Assembly: GCF_001509485.1 (NCBI RefSeq)
Contig: NZ_LLZI01000090.1
Location: forward strand, 1 to 64,000
Source: Streptomyces sp. NRRL F-4489
GTDB taxonomy: Bacteria > Actinomycetota > Actinomycetes > Streptomycetales > Streptomycetaceae
Direction of reading: 5' to 3'
DNA length: 64,000 nt
Under the pieces are notes generated by a model. It made no database searches and had not been told where the DNA came from. It was given only the letters and a program-made list of their open reading frames with translations. This document shows, in pieces, positions 7,779 through 16,424 of this stretch. The first letter of the stretch is position 1; the number at the start of each line of letters is the position of its first letter. Both the position numbers and the translations under genes were made by a program.

Positions 7779-8759
7779 ATGGACACCATGCGGGAACGGT
7801 TCGAGGACACCATGCGGGAACGGTTCGCGGCGGTCGCCTCGCGGCTGCTGGACGAGGATCCGCGGCTGGCGGTGGTGCTCGCCGATATCGGCACCGCCGG
7901 TTTCGCGGACGCGGCGCGCCGGCATCCCGAGCGGGTGATCAATGTCGGGATCCGCGAGCAGCTGCTGGTCGGGGTCGGCGGCGGGCTGGCGCTGACCGGG
8001 ATGCGGCCGGTGCTGCACACTTTTGCCAGTTTCCTGGTGGAGCGGCCCTTCGAGCAGCTGAAGCTGGATTTCGGCCACCAGGGCACGGGCGGGGTGCTGG
8101 TGAGCGCCGGCGCGTCCTATGACTGGCCGAGCGGCGGTTTCACCCATATGGCGCCGGGCGACGTGGCGCTGCTGGACACCCTGGACGGGTGGACGGTGCA
8201 TGTGCCGGGGCATCCGGACGAGGCCGAGACGCTGCTGCGGAAGGCCGCCGCGGCCGGTGACGACAAGGTGTACGTGCGGCTGTCGGTGCAGGTGAATGCG
8301 GTGGGGCGGCCGGTGGGCGGGGACGGGGCCGGGGCCGGGGCCGGGTTCATGGTCCTGAGGGAGGGCCGTGGCGGGGTGGTGGTGGCCGTGGGGCCGATGC
8401 TGGATCCGGTGCTGGCCGCCACGGAGGGTCTGGATGTGACGGTGCTGTACGCGGCGACGGTGCGGCCCTTCGACGGCCGGGCGCTGCGGGCCGCCGCCGG
8501 GGCCACGGGTGCGGCGGATGTGGTGCTGGTCGAGCCGTATCTGGCCGGGACCTCCACCCGGTTCGCCAACGACGCGCTGGCGGACCGGCCGCACCGGGTC
8601 CTCGGGCTCGGCGTCGGCCGCCGGGAGCTGCGCCGCTACGGGCGGCTGGAGGAGCACCTCGCGGCGCACGGGCTCGACGCCCAGGGGCTGCGGGCCCGGA
8701 TCACCGGCTTTCTGGGGGCGTACCCGGACGGCGGGGGCGGCCGCGCCACGGGGGCGTAG
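7779..8759 (+). CDS. Transketolase C-terminal (pyrimidine-binding) subunit
   Basis: 326-aa partner of the upstream half-transketolase, 56 bp downstream. It has the Pyr domain with the catalytic glutamate region INVGIREQLLVGVGGGLA, the LHTFASFLVERPFEQLK segment, and the C-terminal transketolase domain (VLYAATVRPFDG, LVEPYLAGTS). The first 19 residues contain a duplicated MRERF module caused by a 24-bp tandem duplication, so the true start could be either ATG 7779 or a later ATG (7788, 7812). The C-terminus ends in a Gly-rich tail lying inside a degenerate repeat tract that continues to ~8875. Confidence 0.9.
   Translation: MDTMRERFEDTMRERFAAVASRLLDEDPRLAVVLADIGTAGFADAARRHPERVINVGIREQLLVGVGGGLALTGMRPVLHTFASFLVERPFEQLKLDFGHQGTGGVLVSAGASYDWPSGGFTHMAPGDVALLDTLDGWTVHVPGHPDEAETLLRKAAAAGDDKVYVRLSVQVNAVGRPVGGDGAGAGAGFMVLREGRGGVVVAVGPMLDPVLAATEGLDVTVLYAATVRPFDGRALRAAAGATGAADVVLVEPYLAGTSTRFANDALADRPHRVLGLGVGRRELRRYGRLEEHLAAHGLDAQGLRARITGFLGAYPDGGGGRATGA
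7782..7829 (+). repeat. 24-bp tandem duplication at the gene start
   Basis: Two adjacent 24-bp copies (7782-7805 and 7806-7829) beginning gacaccatgcgggaacg differ at one base near their end. The duplication adds eight in-frame codons and repeats an ATG. Confidence 0.9.
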
Positions 8760-8879
8760 AGATCCGTGGCGCCCCGGGGGCGTAGCGGCACAGCGGGGGG
8801 CGACCGCGCCCCGGGGGCGTGAGCCAGGCGCGGCACCCCAGGGACGTAGCCAGGTCCCACCGCCCCGGGGACGCCCCCC

Positions 8880-9794
8880 TCACACCCGCTCCTCCAGCCA
8901 GGCCAGCAGGTCTCCCTCCACCTCCTCCCGGTTGGTCTCGTTGAGGATCTCGTGGCGGGCGCCCGGGTAGGCGCGCCAGGTCAGGTCGCGGGTGCCGAGG
9001 TAGCGGAAGTCCTCCAGGAGTTCGTGGACGAGGGTCAGGCGCTGGTGGCAGGGGTCCTGGTCGCCGACCGCGACGTGCACCGGGAGGCCGCGCGGGATGC
9101 GGGCGAGGTGGGCGGGGTCGTTGACCTTGCGGAGGGCGCGTACCCAGTCCAGGGCCAGGCCGGCGCAGAACGGGAAGCCGCAGTCCGGGTCGGCGGCGTA
9201 GCGGTCGACCTCGGCGGGGTCGCGGGAGAGCCATTCGCAGCCGGTGCGGTGCGGGAAGGCGTCGTTGAAGGAGGCGAAGGTCTCGGGGAGGAACGGCGAG
9301 GGGTGGGCCGGGCCGTGGGCGGTGATCTCCGCTTCCAGGGCGGCCGTGGCGGCCTCGATGTCCAGGCCGGGCAGGGTGCGGAAGGTGCCGGTGAGGATCA
9401 GGCCGGCGAGGTCGGCGCCGTATTCCTGGGCATAGTCGCGGGCCAGTACGGAGCCCATGCTGTGCCCCAGGAGGACGAGGGGCAGGCCCGGGTGGGCGGC
9501 GGCCGCGCGGTCGCCGACGGCCTTGAGATCGGCGACGATGGCGCGCCAGGCGTCCGGGCCGGTGACGCCGCGGCCGCCGGTGGAGGGCGCGGTGGCGCCG
9601 TGGCCGCGGTGGTCGGAGGCGGTGACGGCGTAGCCGTGGCGGATCAGGTGGCGGGCGAAGCGGTCGTAGCGGCGGGCGTGTTCGGCGGCGCCGTGGGCGA
9701 TCTGCACCAGGGCGCGGGGCGGGCCGGACTCCGGGAGCCAGGTGTACACGGCGATGCGGGCGCCATCGGGGGCCTGGTGGATGTCCTGCTGCAC
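8880..9794 (-). CDS. Alpha/beta hydrolase, monoacylglycerol-lipase type
   Basis: 304-aa cytoplasmic serine hydrolase of the Hydrolase_4 (S33-like) group. Nucleophile elbow GHSMGS near residue 107, oxyanion region IAHGAAEHARRYD near residue 35, acid in AVGDQDPCH and catalytic His in GARHEILNE. This is the pattern of monoglyceride lipases and lysophospholipases. GTG 9794 is preceded by AGGAGG at ideal spacing; much longer open frames upstream are antisense artefacts. It is divergent from the Tat-exported amidohydrolase gene across 165 bp, and convergent with the transketolase pair. Confidence 0.92.
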   Translation of the reverse strand: MQQDIHQAPDGARIAVYTWLPESGPPRALVQIAHGAAEHARRYDRFARHLIRHGYAVTASDHRGHGATAPSTGGRGVTGPDAWRAIVADLKAVGDRAAAAHPGLPLVLLGHSMGSVLARDYAQEYGADLAGLILTGTFRTLPGLDIEAATAALEAEITAHGPAHPSPFLPETFASFNDAFPHRTGCEWLSRDPAEVDRYAADPDCGFPFCAGLALDWVRALRKVNDPAHLARIPRGLPVHVAVGDQDPCHQRLTLVHELLEDFRYLGTRDLTWRAYPGARHEILNETNREEVEGDLLAWLEERV

Positions 9795-9959
9795 GGTGCC
9801 TCCTGGGGTCACGGGGCCGGTAGCGCCCACTCTGGCCCGCGGGGCGGCCGTTGGCCACGGGGCGCGCGTGGCGGGGATGGCCCCGGGGGCGCGCGGCGTG
9901 ACACGATCGTCCCGTTCTGTGCCGGCACTGTGCCGCAACCCCCTTGCGCAGGAGGATCG

Positions 9960-12900
9960 TTGGACACCGCAGACCGCCCCGGAAACACCCCGCTCCCCCG
10001 TTCGCCGCTCACCCGCCGCAGATTCCTCCAGGGCACCGCCTCGGCCGCCGCCGCGGCCGGACTCGCCCAGATCGCCGTCCCCGCGGCCGCCGCCGGAACG
10101 GCCGCGCCGCCCGCCGGCGCCCCCGCCGCGCTGTCCTTCACCGCCGCCACCAACGGCGCGGCCACCCTCGCCCCGTCCGGTGACCGGATCGTCGCCGAGG
10201 TCCAGAACGTCCTGTGGTCGCTGCCCCGGGCCGGCGGTGAGGCGCGGGCGCTGACCCCGCCCGATCTGGAGCCCACCCGCCCGGTGTTCGCCCCGGATGG
10301 CCGGCGGCTGGCGGTCTGCGCGTACCGGGGCGGCACTTTCCACCTGTGGACGCTGCGCCCGGACGGTTCCGGGCTCACGCAGCTGACCGACGGGCCGTGG
10401 GACGACCGGGGGCCGGCCTGGTCGCCGGACGGGGCCCGGATCGCGTTCGCGTCGGAGCGCGGCGGCGACCCCGTGGCGGGCAGCCCGTACCGGATATGGG
10501 TGCTGGAGGTGGCGTCCGGACGGCTGACCCGGGTGACCGGGCTGCCGGGCCAGGAGGGGCCCCACCAGGACGGCGCCTGGGAGGACTTCGACCCCTGTTG
10601 GTCGCCGGACGGCTCCCGGATCGTGTTCGTCCGGGGCCGGGTGGACGGCAGCGCGCTGGTGTCCCGGACGGTGGCGTCGGTACCCGCCGACGGCCGCGGC
10701 CCGGTGCGCACCGAGCACACCGAGACGGCCGCGGCGCAGGTGATGGTGCCCGCGCTGTCCCCGGCCGGCCGGCTGGCGTATCTGCGGACCACCGACTATC
10801 CGGGGCCGAGCTGCACGCTCGTGGTGGACGGGGCGGCGGTGGCGGTGGACGGCGATGTGGAGCCGGTGCCGCCGCGCTGGGTCTCCCGGGACGAGCTGCT
10901 GCTCACCGTAGGCGGGCAGTTCCGCATCGTCCGGCCGGAGGCGCCGCGGGAGGGCGAGACCGTCCCGTTCGCCGCGCGCCTGCCGCTGGACCGGCCGCGG
11001 TACGAGGTCAAGGACTACGGTTTCGAGCGGACGGCCGCCGCGCCGGTCCGCGGTATCCACCTGCCGGCGCTGTCCCCGGACGGCCGCCGGGTCGCCTTCG
11101 CCGCGCTCAACTCCCTGTGGCTGGCGCCGACTTCGGGCGGTGGCGCGCCGCGCCGGATCACCGCGGCCGCCGCCACCCGCTACGTCCTCGCGCCGAGCTG
11201 GTCGCGGGACGGCCGGGCGCTGGTGTACGCCGACGACCGGGACGGGCTGTTCGCGGTGCGCCGCCACGAGCTGGATTCGGGCGCGGAGACGGTGCTGGCG
11301 GCCGGCGGGCGGGTGCAGCCGGCGCTGTCGCCGGACGGCACGCGGCTGGCGGCGCTGGACATGGCGGGCAACCTCGTCGTACGGAACCTGCCGGACGGTT
11401 CGGAGAAGGTGCTGGCGGCGCCGATGGGCGCGGGCGGGCTGCCGGGGCGGCCGAGCTGGTCGCCGGACGGCAGGTGGCTGGCGCTGTGCGACCGCAACCG
11501 CCTCAACCGCCGCTTCCGGGAGGGCTACAACGTCATCCGGATCGTCGACGCGGAGACCGGGAAGGACCGGCTGCACCAGGTCGCCCCGCATGTCTCGATC
11601 GCCGACCGCTACGACTCCGGGCCGGTGTGGTCGCCGGACGGGACGTGGCTGGCGCTGATCGCCGAGTCGGCGCTGTGGGTGCTGCCGGTGCGGCCGGACG
11701 GGACGCCGGACGGCGCGCCGCGGCAGCTGACCGAGGAGGCTGCGGACCACCCGTCGTGGTCCGGGGACTCCGCCACGCTGCTGTACCTCTCGGCGGGGAA
11801 GCTGCGGCTGGTCCCGGTGGCCGGCGGACCGGCGCGGACGGTTCCGGTGGCGCTGGAGCGCCGGCCGGACCGGGCCCGGGACACCGTCGTGCACGCCGGG
11901 CGCTTCTGGGACGGCACCGGCGAGACGGTCCGGGAGGACGTCGACGTGGTGGTGCGGGACGGCCGGATCACGGCGGTGGAGCCGCACCGCGCGTCCCGGG
12001 CGGGCACCGCGCGCCGGGTGGACGCCTCGGAGCGGACCGTGCTGCCCGGGCTGTGGGACGCGCACACCCACCCCTGGCAGACCACGTACGGCGGGCGGCA
12101 GACCGCGCTCCAGCTGGCGTACGGCATCACCACCACGGTGTCCTGCGGCGGCTTCTCGTACGAGCAGGCGCGGCTGCGGGAGGCGCTGGCGGCCGGGGCG
12201 CTGACCGGGCCGCGGCTGCTGACCTGCGGTGAGCTGCTGGACGGCGGCCGGGTGGCGTACAGCATGGGGCGGGCGCACCGGACCCCGGAGGGGCTGCGCC
12301 GGTCGCTGGCCCGGGGCGCGGCGCTGGACTGGGACTTCGTCAAGACGTATGTGCGGGCGCCGGGCTGGGTGATGGCGGAGGCGGCGCGGTTCGCGCACGA
12401 GCGGCTCGGGGTGCGGTCCGGGAGCCATCTGCTGACGCCGGGCGTGCAGCTGGGGCAGGACCTGACGACGCATCTCCAGGCCACCCAGCGGCTGGAGTTC
12501 GGGCACGCGGTGTCGGCGTCGGGGCACGCGTACGAGGACGTGGTGGAGGTCTACCGGCACGGCGGCGGTTTCCACATGCTGGCCACGCCGTTCTCCGCGG
12601 CGCCGCTGATCGGCGCGGACCCGGCGCTGGCCGACGACGTGCGGGTGACGCGGCTGATGCCGCCGTGGGACACCGCGGTCGTCAAGGAGGCCGCCGGGCA
12701 CCGGCCGACGCCCGCGCAGCTGGCGGACATCGCCACCGAGGTGGGGGTGTACCGGCGGATCCTGGACGGCGGCGGGCTGGTGGCGCTGGGCACCGACCAG
12801 CCGCTGGTGGCGGTGGGCCTGGCGCTCCATCTGGCGCTGCGGGCGCTGCACGCGGGCGGGCTGACCGTGGCGCAGGCGCTGCGGACGGCGACGGCGCTGC

Positions 12901-13178
12901 CGGCCCGGGTGTTCGGCGCGGACCGTGATCTGGGGACGCTGGAGGCCGGCAAGCTCGCCGATATGACGCTGGTGGACGGCGATCCGTTCCGCGATATCGG
13001 CGCGCTGGTGCGGACACCGGCGGTGCTCAAGGGCGGGCGGCTGTACGAGCAGCGGGCGCTGGTGGAGTCGTTCCCCGCGCCGGGCGGTCCGGCGGCCCGG
13101 TCGGCGGCGGCCGGGACGGACTGGCTGGAGGTGGGGCGGCAGCAGCGCCGGGAGTCGTGCTGCGACACCGGGCACTGA
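9960..13178 (+). CDS. Tat-exported TolB-like propeller / amidohydrolase
   Basis: 1072-aa two-part protein. A twin-arginine signal (TRRRFLQGTASAAAAAGLAQIA, residues ~19-40) directs folded export. Residues ~60-640 hold repeated TolB/PD40 blades with signatures such as AWSPDGARIAFAS, CWSPDGSRIVFV and SWSPDGRWLALC. Residues ~650-1060 form an amidohydrolase: metal motif DAHTH, later histidines in SGSHLLTP and LEFGHAVS, and GTDQPL near the end. Such fusions are putative extracytoplasmic peptidases or amidases with unknown substrate. Translation starts at TTG 9960 behind AGGAGG (9950-9955); no ATG or GTG fits as well. It stands alone, divergent from the hydrolase. Confidence 0.9.
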   Translation: MDTADRPGNTPLPRSPLTRRRFLQGTASAAAAAGLAQIAVPAAAAGTAAPPAGAPAALSFTAATNGAATLAPSGDRIVAEVQNVLWSLPRAGGEARALTPPDLEPTRPVFAPDGRRLAVCAYRGGTFHLWTLRPDGSGLTQLTDGPWDDRGPAWSPDGARIAFASERGGDPVAGSPYRIWVLEVASGRLTRVTGLPGQEGPHQDGAWEDFDPCWSPDGSRIVFVRGRVDGSALVSRTVASVPADGRGPVRTEHTETAAAQVMVPALSPAGRLAYLRTTDYPGPSCTLVVDGAAVAVDGDVEPVPPRWVSRDELLLTVGGQFRIVRPEAPREGETVPFAARLPLDRPRYEVKDYGFERTAAAPVRGIHLPALSPDGRRVAFAALNSLWLAPTSGGGAPRRITAAAATRYVLAPSWSRDGRALVYADDRDGLFAVRRHELDSGAETVLAAGGRVQPALSPDGTRLAALDMAGNLVVRNLPDGSEKVLAAPMGAGGLPGRPSWSPDGRWLALCDRNRLNRRFREGYNVIRIVDAETGKDRLHQVAPHVSIADRYDSGPVWSPDGTWLALIAESALWVLPVRPDGTPDGAPRQLTEEAADHPSWSGDSATLLYLSAGKLRLVPVAGGPARTVPVALERRPDRARDTVVHAGRFWDGTGETVREDVDVVVRDGRITAVEPHRASRAGTARRVDASERTVLPGLWDAHTHPWQTTYGGRQTALQLAYGITTTVSCGGFSYEQARLREALAAGALTGPRLLTCGELLDGGRVAYSMGRAHRTPEGLRRSLARGAALDWDFVKTYVRAPGWVMAEAARFAHERLGVRSGSHLLTPGVQLGQDLTTHLQATQRLEFGHAVSASGHAYEDVVEVYRHGGGFHMLATPFSAAPLIGADPALADDVRVTRLMPPWDTAVVKEAAGHRPTPAQLADIATEVGVYRRILDGGGLVALGTDQPLVAVGLALHLALRALHAGGLTVAQALRTATALPARVFGADRDLGTLEAGKLADMTLVDGDPFRDIGALVRTPAVLKGGRLYEQRALVESFPAPGGPAARSAAAGTDWLEVGRQQRRESCCDTGH

Positions 13179-13455
13179 GGTCCGGGGAGGCGCGGGGTGG
13201 CGCGGTCCGCGGGACATCCGGACCGCGCCGTTCCGCCGTCTCCGGAAGGGGGGTTGTGCGGAGCGTTGGCGCGCTCCCGCTGCCTTCCCGGATGCGCCGG
13301 GCCGATGTTTCGGCCGATCCGCAGCTGGTATGCCAACGGGTATTGCACGCGGTAAGCGACAGATGCGCTTGCCGGTGGGACCACGGCGGCACCGCCCGTG
13401 CCGCCCCGAGGCGGGGAGCGGCCGGCACGCGGGAGGTCGCGCAAGGAGGCTCGTC

Positions 13456-14712
13456 TTGTATCGCTACTTCACCGACCAGCGGCACGAGGTGCTCCGGCGC
13501 CGGGTACGGGACTTCGCCGAGCGCGAGGTACGGCCCAGGATCGCGGGGATGGAGGCGAGCCGCGCGGTCTGCCCCGACCTGTCGCGGCTGATCGCCCGCC
13601 AGGGGTGGATAGGCGTGACGGTGGACCGCGCGTACGGCGGTATGGGCGCCGGGCACGTCGCCAAGACCATCGTCATCGAGGAGCTGTCGCGGGTGAGCGC
13701 CGCGATGGGCGCCATGGTGCAGGCGTCCCAGCTGGGCGTGGCGAAGATCGTGCACTTCGGCAGCGAGGAGCAGAAGAAGACCTGGCTGCCGGCGATCGCG
13801 TCCGGCGACTGCCTGCCGACCATCGCGGTCACCGAGCCGCAGTCCGGCGGCCATGTGCTCGGCATGGCCTCCACCGCCGTCCGCGACGGCGGCGACTACG
13901 TCCTCAACGGCCGCAAGATCTACGTCGGCAACAGCCACATCGGCGATCTGCACGGGGTCGTGGTGCGCACCGGCGAGGGCTCCCGGGGCCTGTCGGCGTT
14001 CCTGGTGGAGTCCGGCACGCCCGGCTTCCGGGTGGGGCCGCAGCGGCCGGCGATGGGGCTGCACGGCTTCAGCTTCGGCGAGCTGTTCTTCGACGACTGC
14101 CGGGTGCCGGCGTCGCGGCTGCTGGGCCGGGAGGGCGACGGGCTGGCGGTGGCGTACTCCTCCAGCGTGCTGTACGGGCGGCCGAATCTGACCGCGGTGT
14201 CGCTGGGCATCCACCAGGCGGTGCTGGACGAGACCACCGCGTTCTGCGCCGAGCGGCACCGCTACGGCGAACCGCTCGCCGAACTCCCCACCGTCAAGCT
14301 GAAGCTGGGCCGCATCCAGTCGCGGCTGCTGCTGGCCCGGCTGGCCGCGTACCACGCGGTGCGCCTGCTGGACGAGGGGCAGCCGTGCGACGCGGAGCTG
14401 ATGAACGCCAAGCTCGTCAACGCCGAATCGGCGCTGGAGTCGGCGCGGGACGCGATGGAGATCCACGCCGCGTGCGGGCTGTTCACCGACCGGCCGGTGG
14501 AGCGGTTCCTGCGCGACGCGCACCACATCTTCGCCCCGGCCGGCACCTCCGACGTCCAGCTGCTGCGGCTGGGTGAGCTGGCGCTGGGGCAGGGCAAGGG
14601 CGAGTGGTCGGACCGGCTGGCTGAGCTGCTGCGGACGGCACCGGCGGACCGCGCGGACGGGGACGGGGACGGGGTCCCGGGCGGGCGGGGGGAGCTGGCC
14701 GGGGCGCGGTGA
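13456..14712 (+). CDS. Acyl-CoA dehydrogenase homologue
   Basis: 418-aa protein with the full acyl-CoA dehydrogenase fold: N-terminal helical domain (VRDFAEREVRPRI), middle beta domain with the FAD/acyl motif PTIAVTEPQSGGH and NGRKIYVGN, and C-terminal helical domain with RYGEPLAELPTVKLKLGR. The start is TTG 13456 with AAGGAGG (13443-13449) six bases upstream. The usual catalytic glutamate before GTSEIQ is replaced (FAPAGTSDVQ), and the alternative IVD/LCAD position (SVLYGRPNL) also lacks Glu. The enzyme may therefore be a non-classical oxidoreductase or use another base. The C-terminal Gly/Asp-rich tail is disordered. Substrate unknown; it stands alone. Confidence 0.88.
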   Translation: MYRYFTDQRHEVLRRRVRDFAEREVRPRIAGMEASRAVCPDLSRLIARQGWIGVTVDRAYGGMGAGHVAKTIVIEELSRVSAAMGAMVQASQLGVAKIVHFGSEEQKKTWLPAIASGDCLPTIAVTEPQSGGHVLGMASTAVRDGGDYVLNGRKIYVGNSHIGDLHGVVVRTGEGSRGLSAFLVESGTPGFRVGPQRPAMGLHGFSFGELFFDDCRVPASRLLGREGDGLAVAYSSSVLYGRPNLTAVSLGIHQAVLDETTAFCAERHRYGEPLAELPTVKLKLGRIQSRLLLARLAAYHAVRLLDEGQPCDAELMNAKLVNAESALESARDAMEIHAACGLFTDRPVERFLRDAHHIFAPAGTSDVQLLRLGELALGQGKGEWSDRLAELLRTAPADRADGDGDGVPGGRGELAGAR

Positions 14713-14750
14713 ACGGGCGGGGCGGCGGCGGTCAGGGGGCTCGCCAAGGC

Positions 14751-15410
14751 TCAGGGGGCGCCGGTCTCCCGCTGCCGCCGCTCCATCTCGTGGATCTCCT
14801 CGACGAGTTCGGCGGCGAACGCCTTGATGGTGTGCAGCCCCTCGCGCCCCCAGGGGCGGGGTTCGCGGTCGATGACGCAGACGGTGCCGAGGGTGGTGCC
14901 GGTGTGGTCGATCAGCGGGGCGCCGAGGTAGGTGCGGATGCCCAGTTCGTCGACGACGGGGTTGCCGGCGAACCGCGGGTAGTCGCAGACGTCCTCCAGC
15001 ACCAGCGCCTTGCGGCGGACCACGACGTACGGGCAGTAGCCGTGGTCGCGGGCCATGAACCGCTCGGGGCGGCCGCTGGGCGGCGCCGGGCCCAGTTCGA
15101 CGGCGGTGTCCAGGTCGGGGGCGTAGAGGCCGGCGAAGTACTGCTCGCGCTCGTCGATGAAGTTGACCATGGCGTAGGGCGTCTCGGTGGTCCGGGCGAG
15201 CTTGCGGGCGAAGGCGTCGAAGGCGGGCAGCGGGTTCTTGCCGATGCCCAGTTCCCGCAGCCGGGCGACCCGGGCCGGCGCCTCGTGGTCCTCCGGCGTG
15301 ATCAGCAGCCGGCGGGTCAAGTCCTCGTTCAGATACGGGAGTTCGGCGGAGGGGTTGCGCCAGGACGGGTAGCGGGACGGGAAGCGGAAGCGGGCGGAGG
15401 GGGCGGTCAC
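14751..15410 (-). CDS. GAF-domain protein at the end of the conservon
   Basis: 219-aa soluble protein. A short N-terminal helix region (LTRRLLITPEDHEAPARVARLREL) is followed by a GAF domain (residues ~60-205: YAMVNFIDEREQYFAG, GYCPYVVVRRKALVLEDV, YLGAPLIDHTGTTLGTVCVID). GAF domains bind small ligands, heme or redox centres, or mediate dimerisation. The single CPY cysteine could be a sensing residue, but that is speculation. Its GTG start overlaps the CvnD stop (GTGA), so it is the fifth conservon gene, in the position often occupied by a P450 in other conservons. Confidence 0.88.
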   Translation of the reverse strand: MTAPSARFRFPSRYPSWRNPSAELPYLNEDLTRRLLITPEDHEAPARVARLRELGIGKNPLPAFDAFARKLARTTETPYAMVNFIDEREQYFAGLYAPDLDTAVELGPAPPSGRPERFMARDHGYCPYVVVRRKALVLEDVCDYPRFAGNPVVDELGIRTYLGAPLIDHTGTTLGTVCVIDREPRPWGREGLHTIKAFAAELVEEIHEMERRQRETGAP

Positions 15411-16033
15411 GGCAGCTCCGGGGTGGCGGTGAGGGCGGGGACGGGGGACAGGAGGTGTTCCACGAGGGAGACCAGGACGCGGGTGGCGGAGGCGCACTGG
15501 CGGGCGTCGCACCGCAGCACCGGGATGCCGGGCGCGAGGTCGAGGGCGGCCCGGACCTCGTCGGGGGCGTAGCGGTGCCCGCCGTCGAACTCGTTGACGG
15601 CGACCAGGAACGGAATCCCGCGCCCCTCGAAGAAGTCGACGGCGGCGAACGACTGGTCCAGCCGCCGGGTGTCGGCGAGCACCACCGCGCCCAGCGCCCC
15701 GTGGGACAGTTCGTCCCACAGGAACCAGAAGCGGTGCTGGCCTGGCGTCCCGAAGAGGTACAGGACGTGCTCCGGGCCGAGCGTGATCCGGCCGAAGTCC
15801 ATGGCGACGGTGGTGGTGTCCTTGTCGGCCACGCCGGTCAGGTCGTCGGTGCCGGCGCTGAGCTGGGTGATCAGCTCCTCGGTGCTGAGCGGTTCGATCT
15901 CGCTCACCGCGCCGACGAAGGTGGTCTTGCCGACGCCGAAGCCGCCCGCGACGAGGATCTTCAGCGCGGTGGGGAACGGCTCGGGCTCGGGGTCGCCGCG
16001 GAGCCGGGGGTCACAGTCGTTCACGAAGTCCAT
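15407..16033 (-). CDS. CvnD-type Ras/MglA-like GTPase
   Basis: 208-aa small GTPase of the conservon D class. P-loop GGFGVGKTTFVGAVSE, switch region DTTTVAMDFGRI, G3-like FGTPGQ, and G4-like NEFD in place of NKxD. It probably cycles nucleotide in a membrane-associated complex with CvnA, B and C, by analogy with Cvn9 in S. coelicolor. The start at ATG 16033 (MDFVNDCDP) overlaps the DUF742 gene by 23 bp. Confidence 0.93.
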   Translation of the reverse strand: MDFVNDCDPRLRGDPEPEPFPTALKILVAGGFGVGKTTFVGAVSEIEPLSTEELITQLSAGTDDLTGVADKDTTTVAMDFGRITLGPEHVLYLFGTPGQHRFWFLWDELSHGALGAVVLADTRRLDQSFAAVDFFEGRGIPFLVAVNEFDGGHRYAPDEVRAALDLAPGIPVLRCDARQCASATRVLVSLVEHLLSPVPALTATPELP

Positions 16034-16424
16034 GCAGCACCGCCTCCAGCAGCGCACGGTCGGTACGGGGAGCGGGCCCAGGTCCCGCGACGGCCGCGGG
16101 GGTCCGCGCGGTGAGGGCCCCGCAGTCGACGAGATCGGCGAGGAGCACCTTGGCGACCGCGGCGGGCAGCCGGGTGTGCGCGGCGACCTCGGCGACCGGT
16201 ACGGGCCCATTGCACAGGCCCAGCACCCGGTCGTAGTCGGGCCCTTGGAGCCCGGCGGGCCGCCGCCCGGTCGCCCGCACCAGCGTCATCAGGTCGAAGT
16301 GCGCCGTGGGGCGTGTCCGGCCCTTGCTGACGGTGTACGGGCGGACCAGGCGGCCGGCCCCGTCGTCGACCCACGGGGCGTCCGGGCCGGGCCGCCGCTG
16401 CCGGCGGGGCAGGAGGACGGTCAA
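16011..16424 (-). CDS. CvnC-type DUF742 protein
   Basis: 137-aa DUF742 protein with the typical RLVRPYTVSKGRT motif (residues ~25-37) and a winged-helix-like middle (VAEVAAHTRLPAAVAKVLLADLVDCGAL). Family members couple CvnB and CvnD in conservon complexes; DNA binding has not been shown. The apparent start is TTG 16424, with TTGA sharing bases with the CvnB stop, which fits tight translational coupling. Confidence 0.92.
   Translation of the reverse strand: MTVLLPRRQRRPGPDAPWVDDGAGRLVRPYTVSKGRTRPTAHFDLMTLVRATGRRPAGLQGPDYDRVLGLCNGPVPVAEVAAHTRLPAAVAKVLLADLVDCGALTARTPAAVAGPGPAPRTDRALLEAVLHGLRERL

Noticed and set aside
8880..13217. A 1445-codon open frame on the minus strand
   Set aside because: Only its last 304 codons are the real hydrolase gene. 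The rest is antisense to the propeller-amidohydrolase and has the Arg/Pro/Gly composition of a GC-rich shadow.
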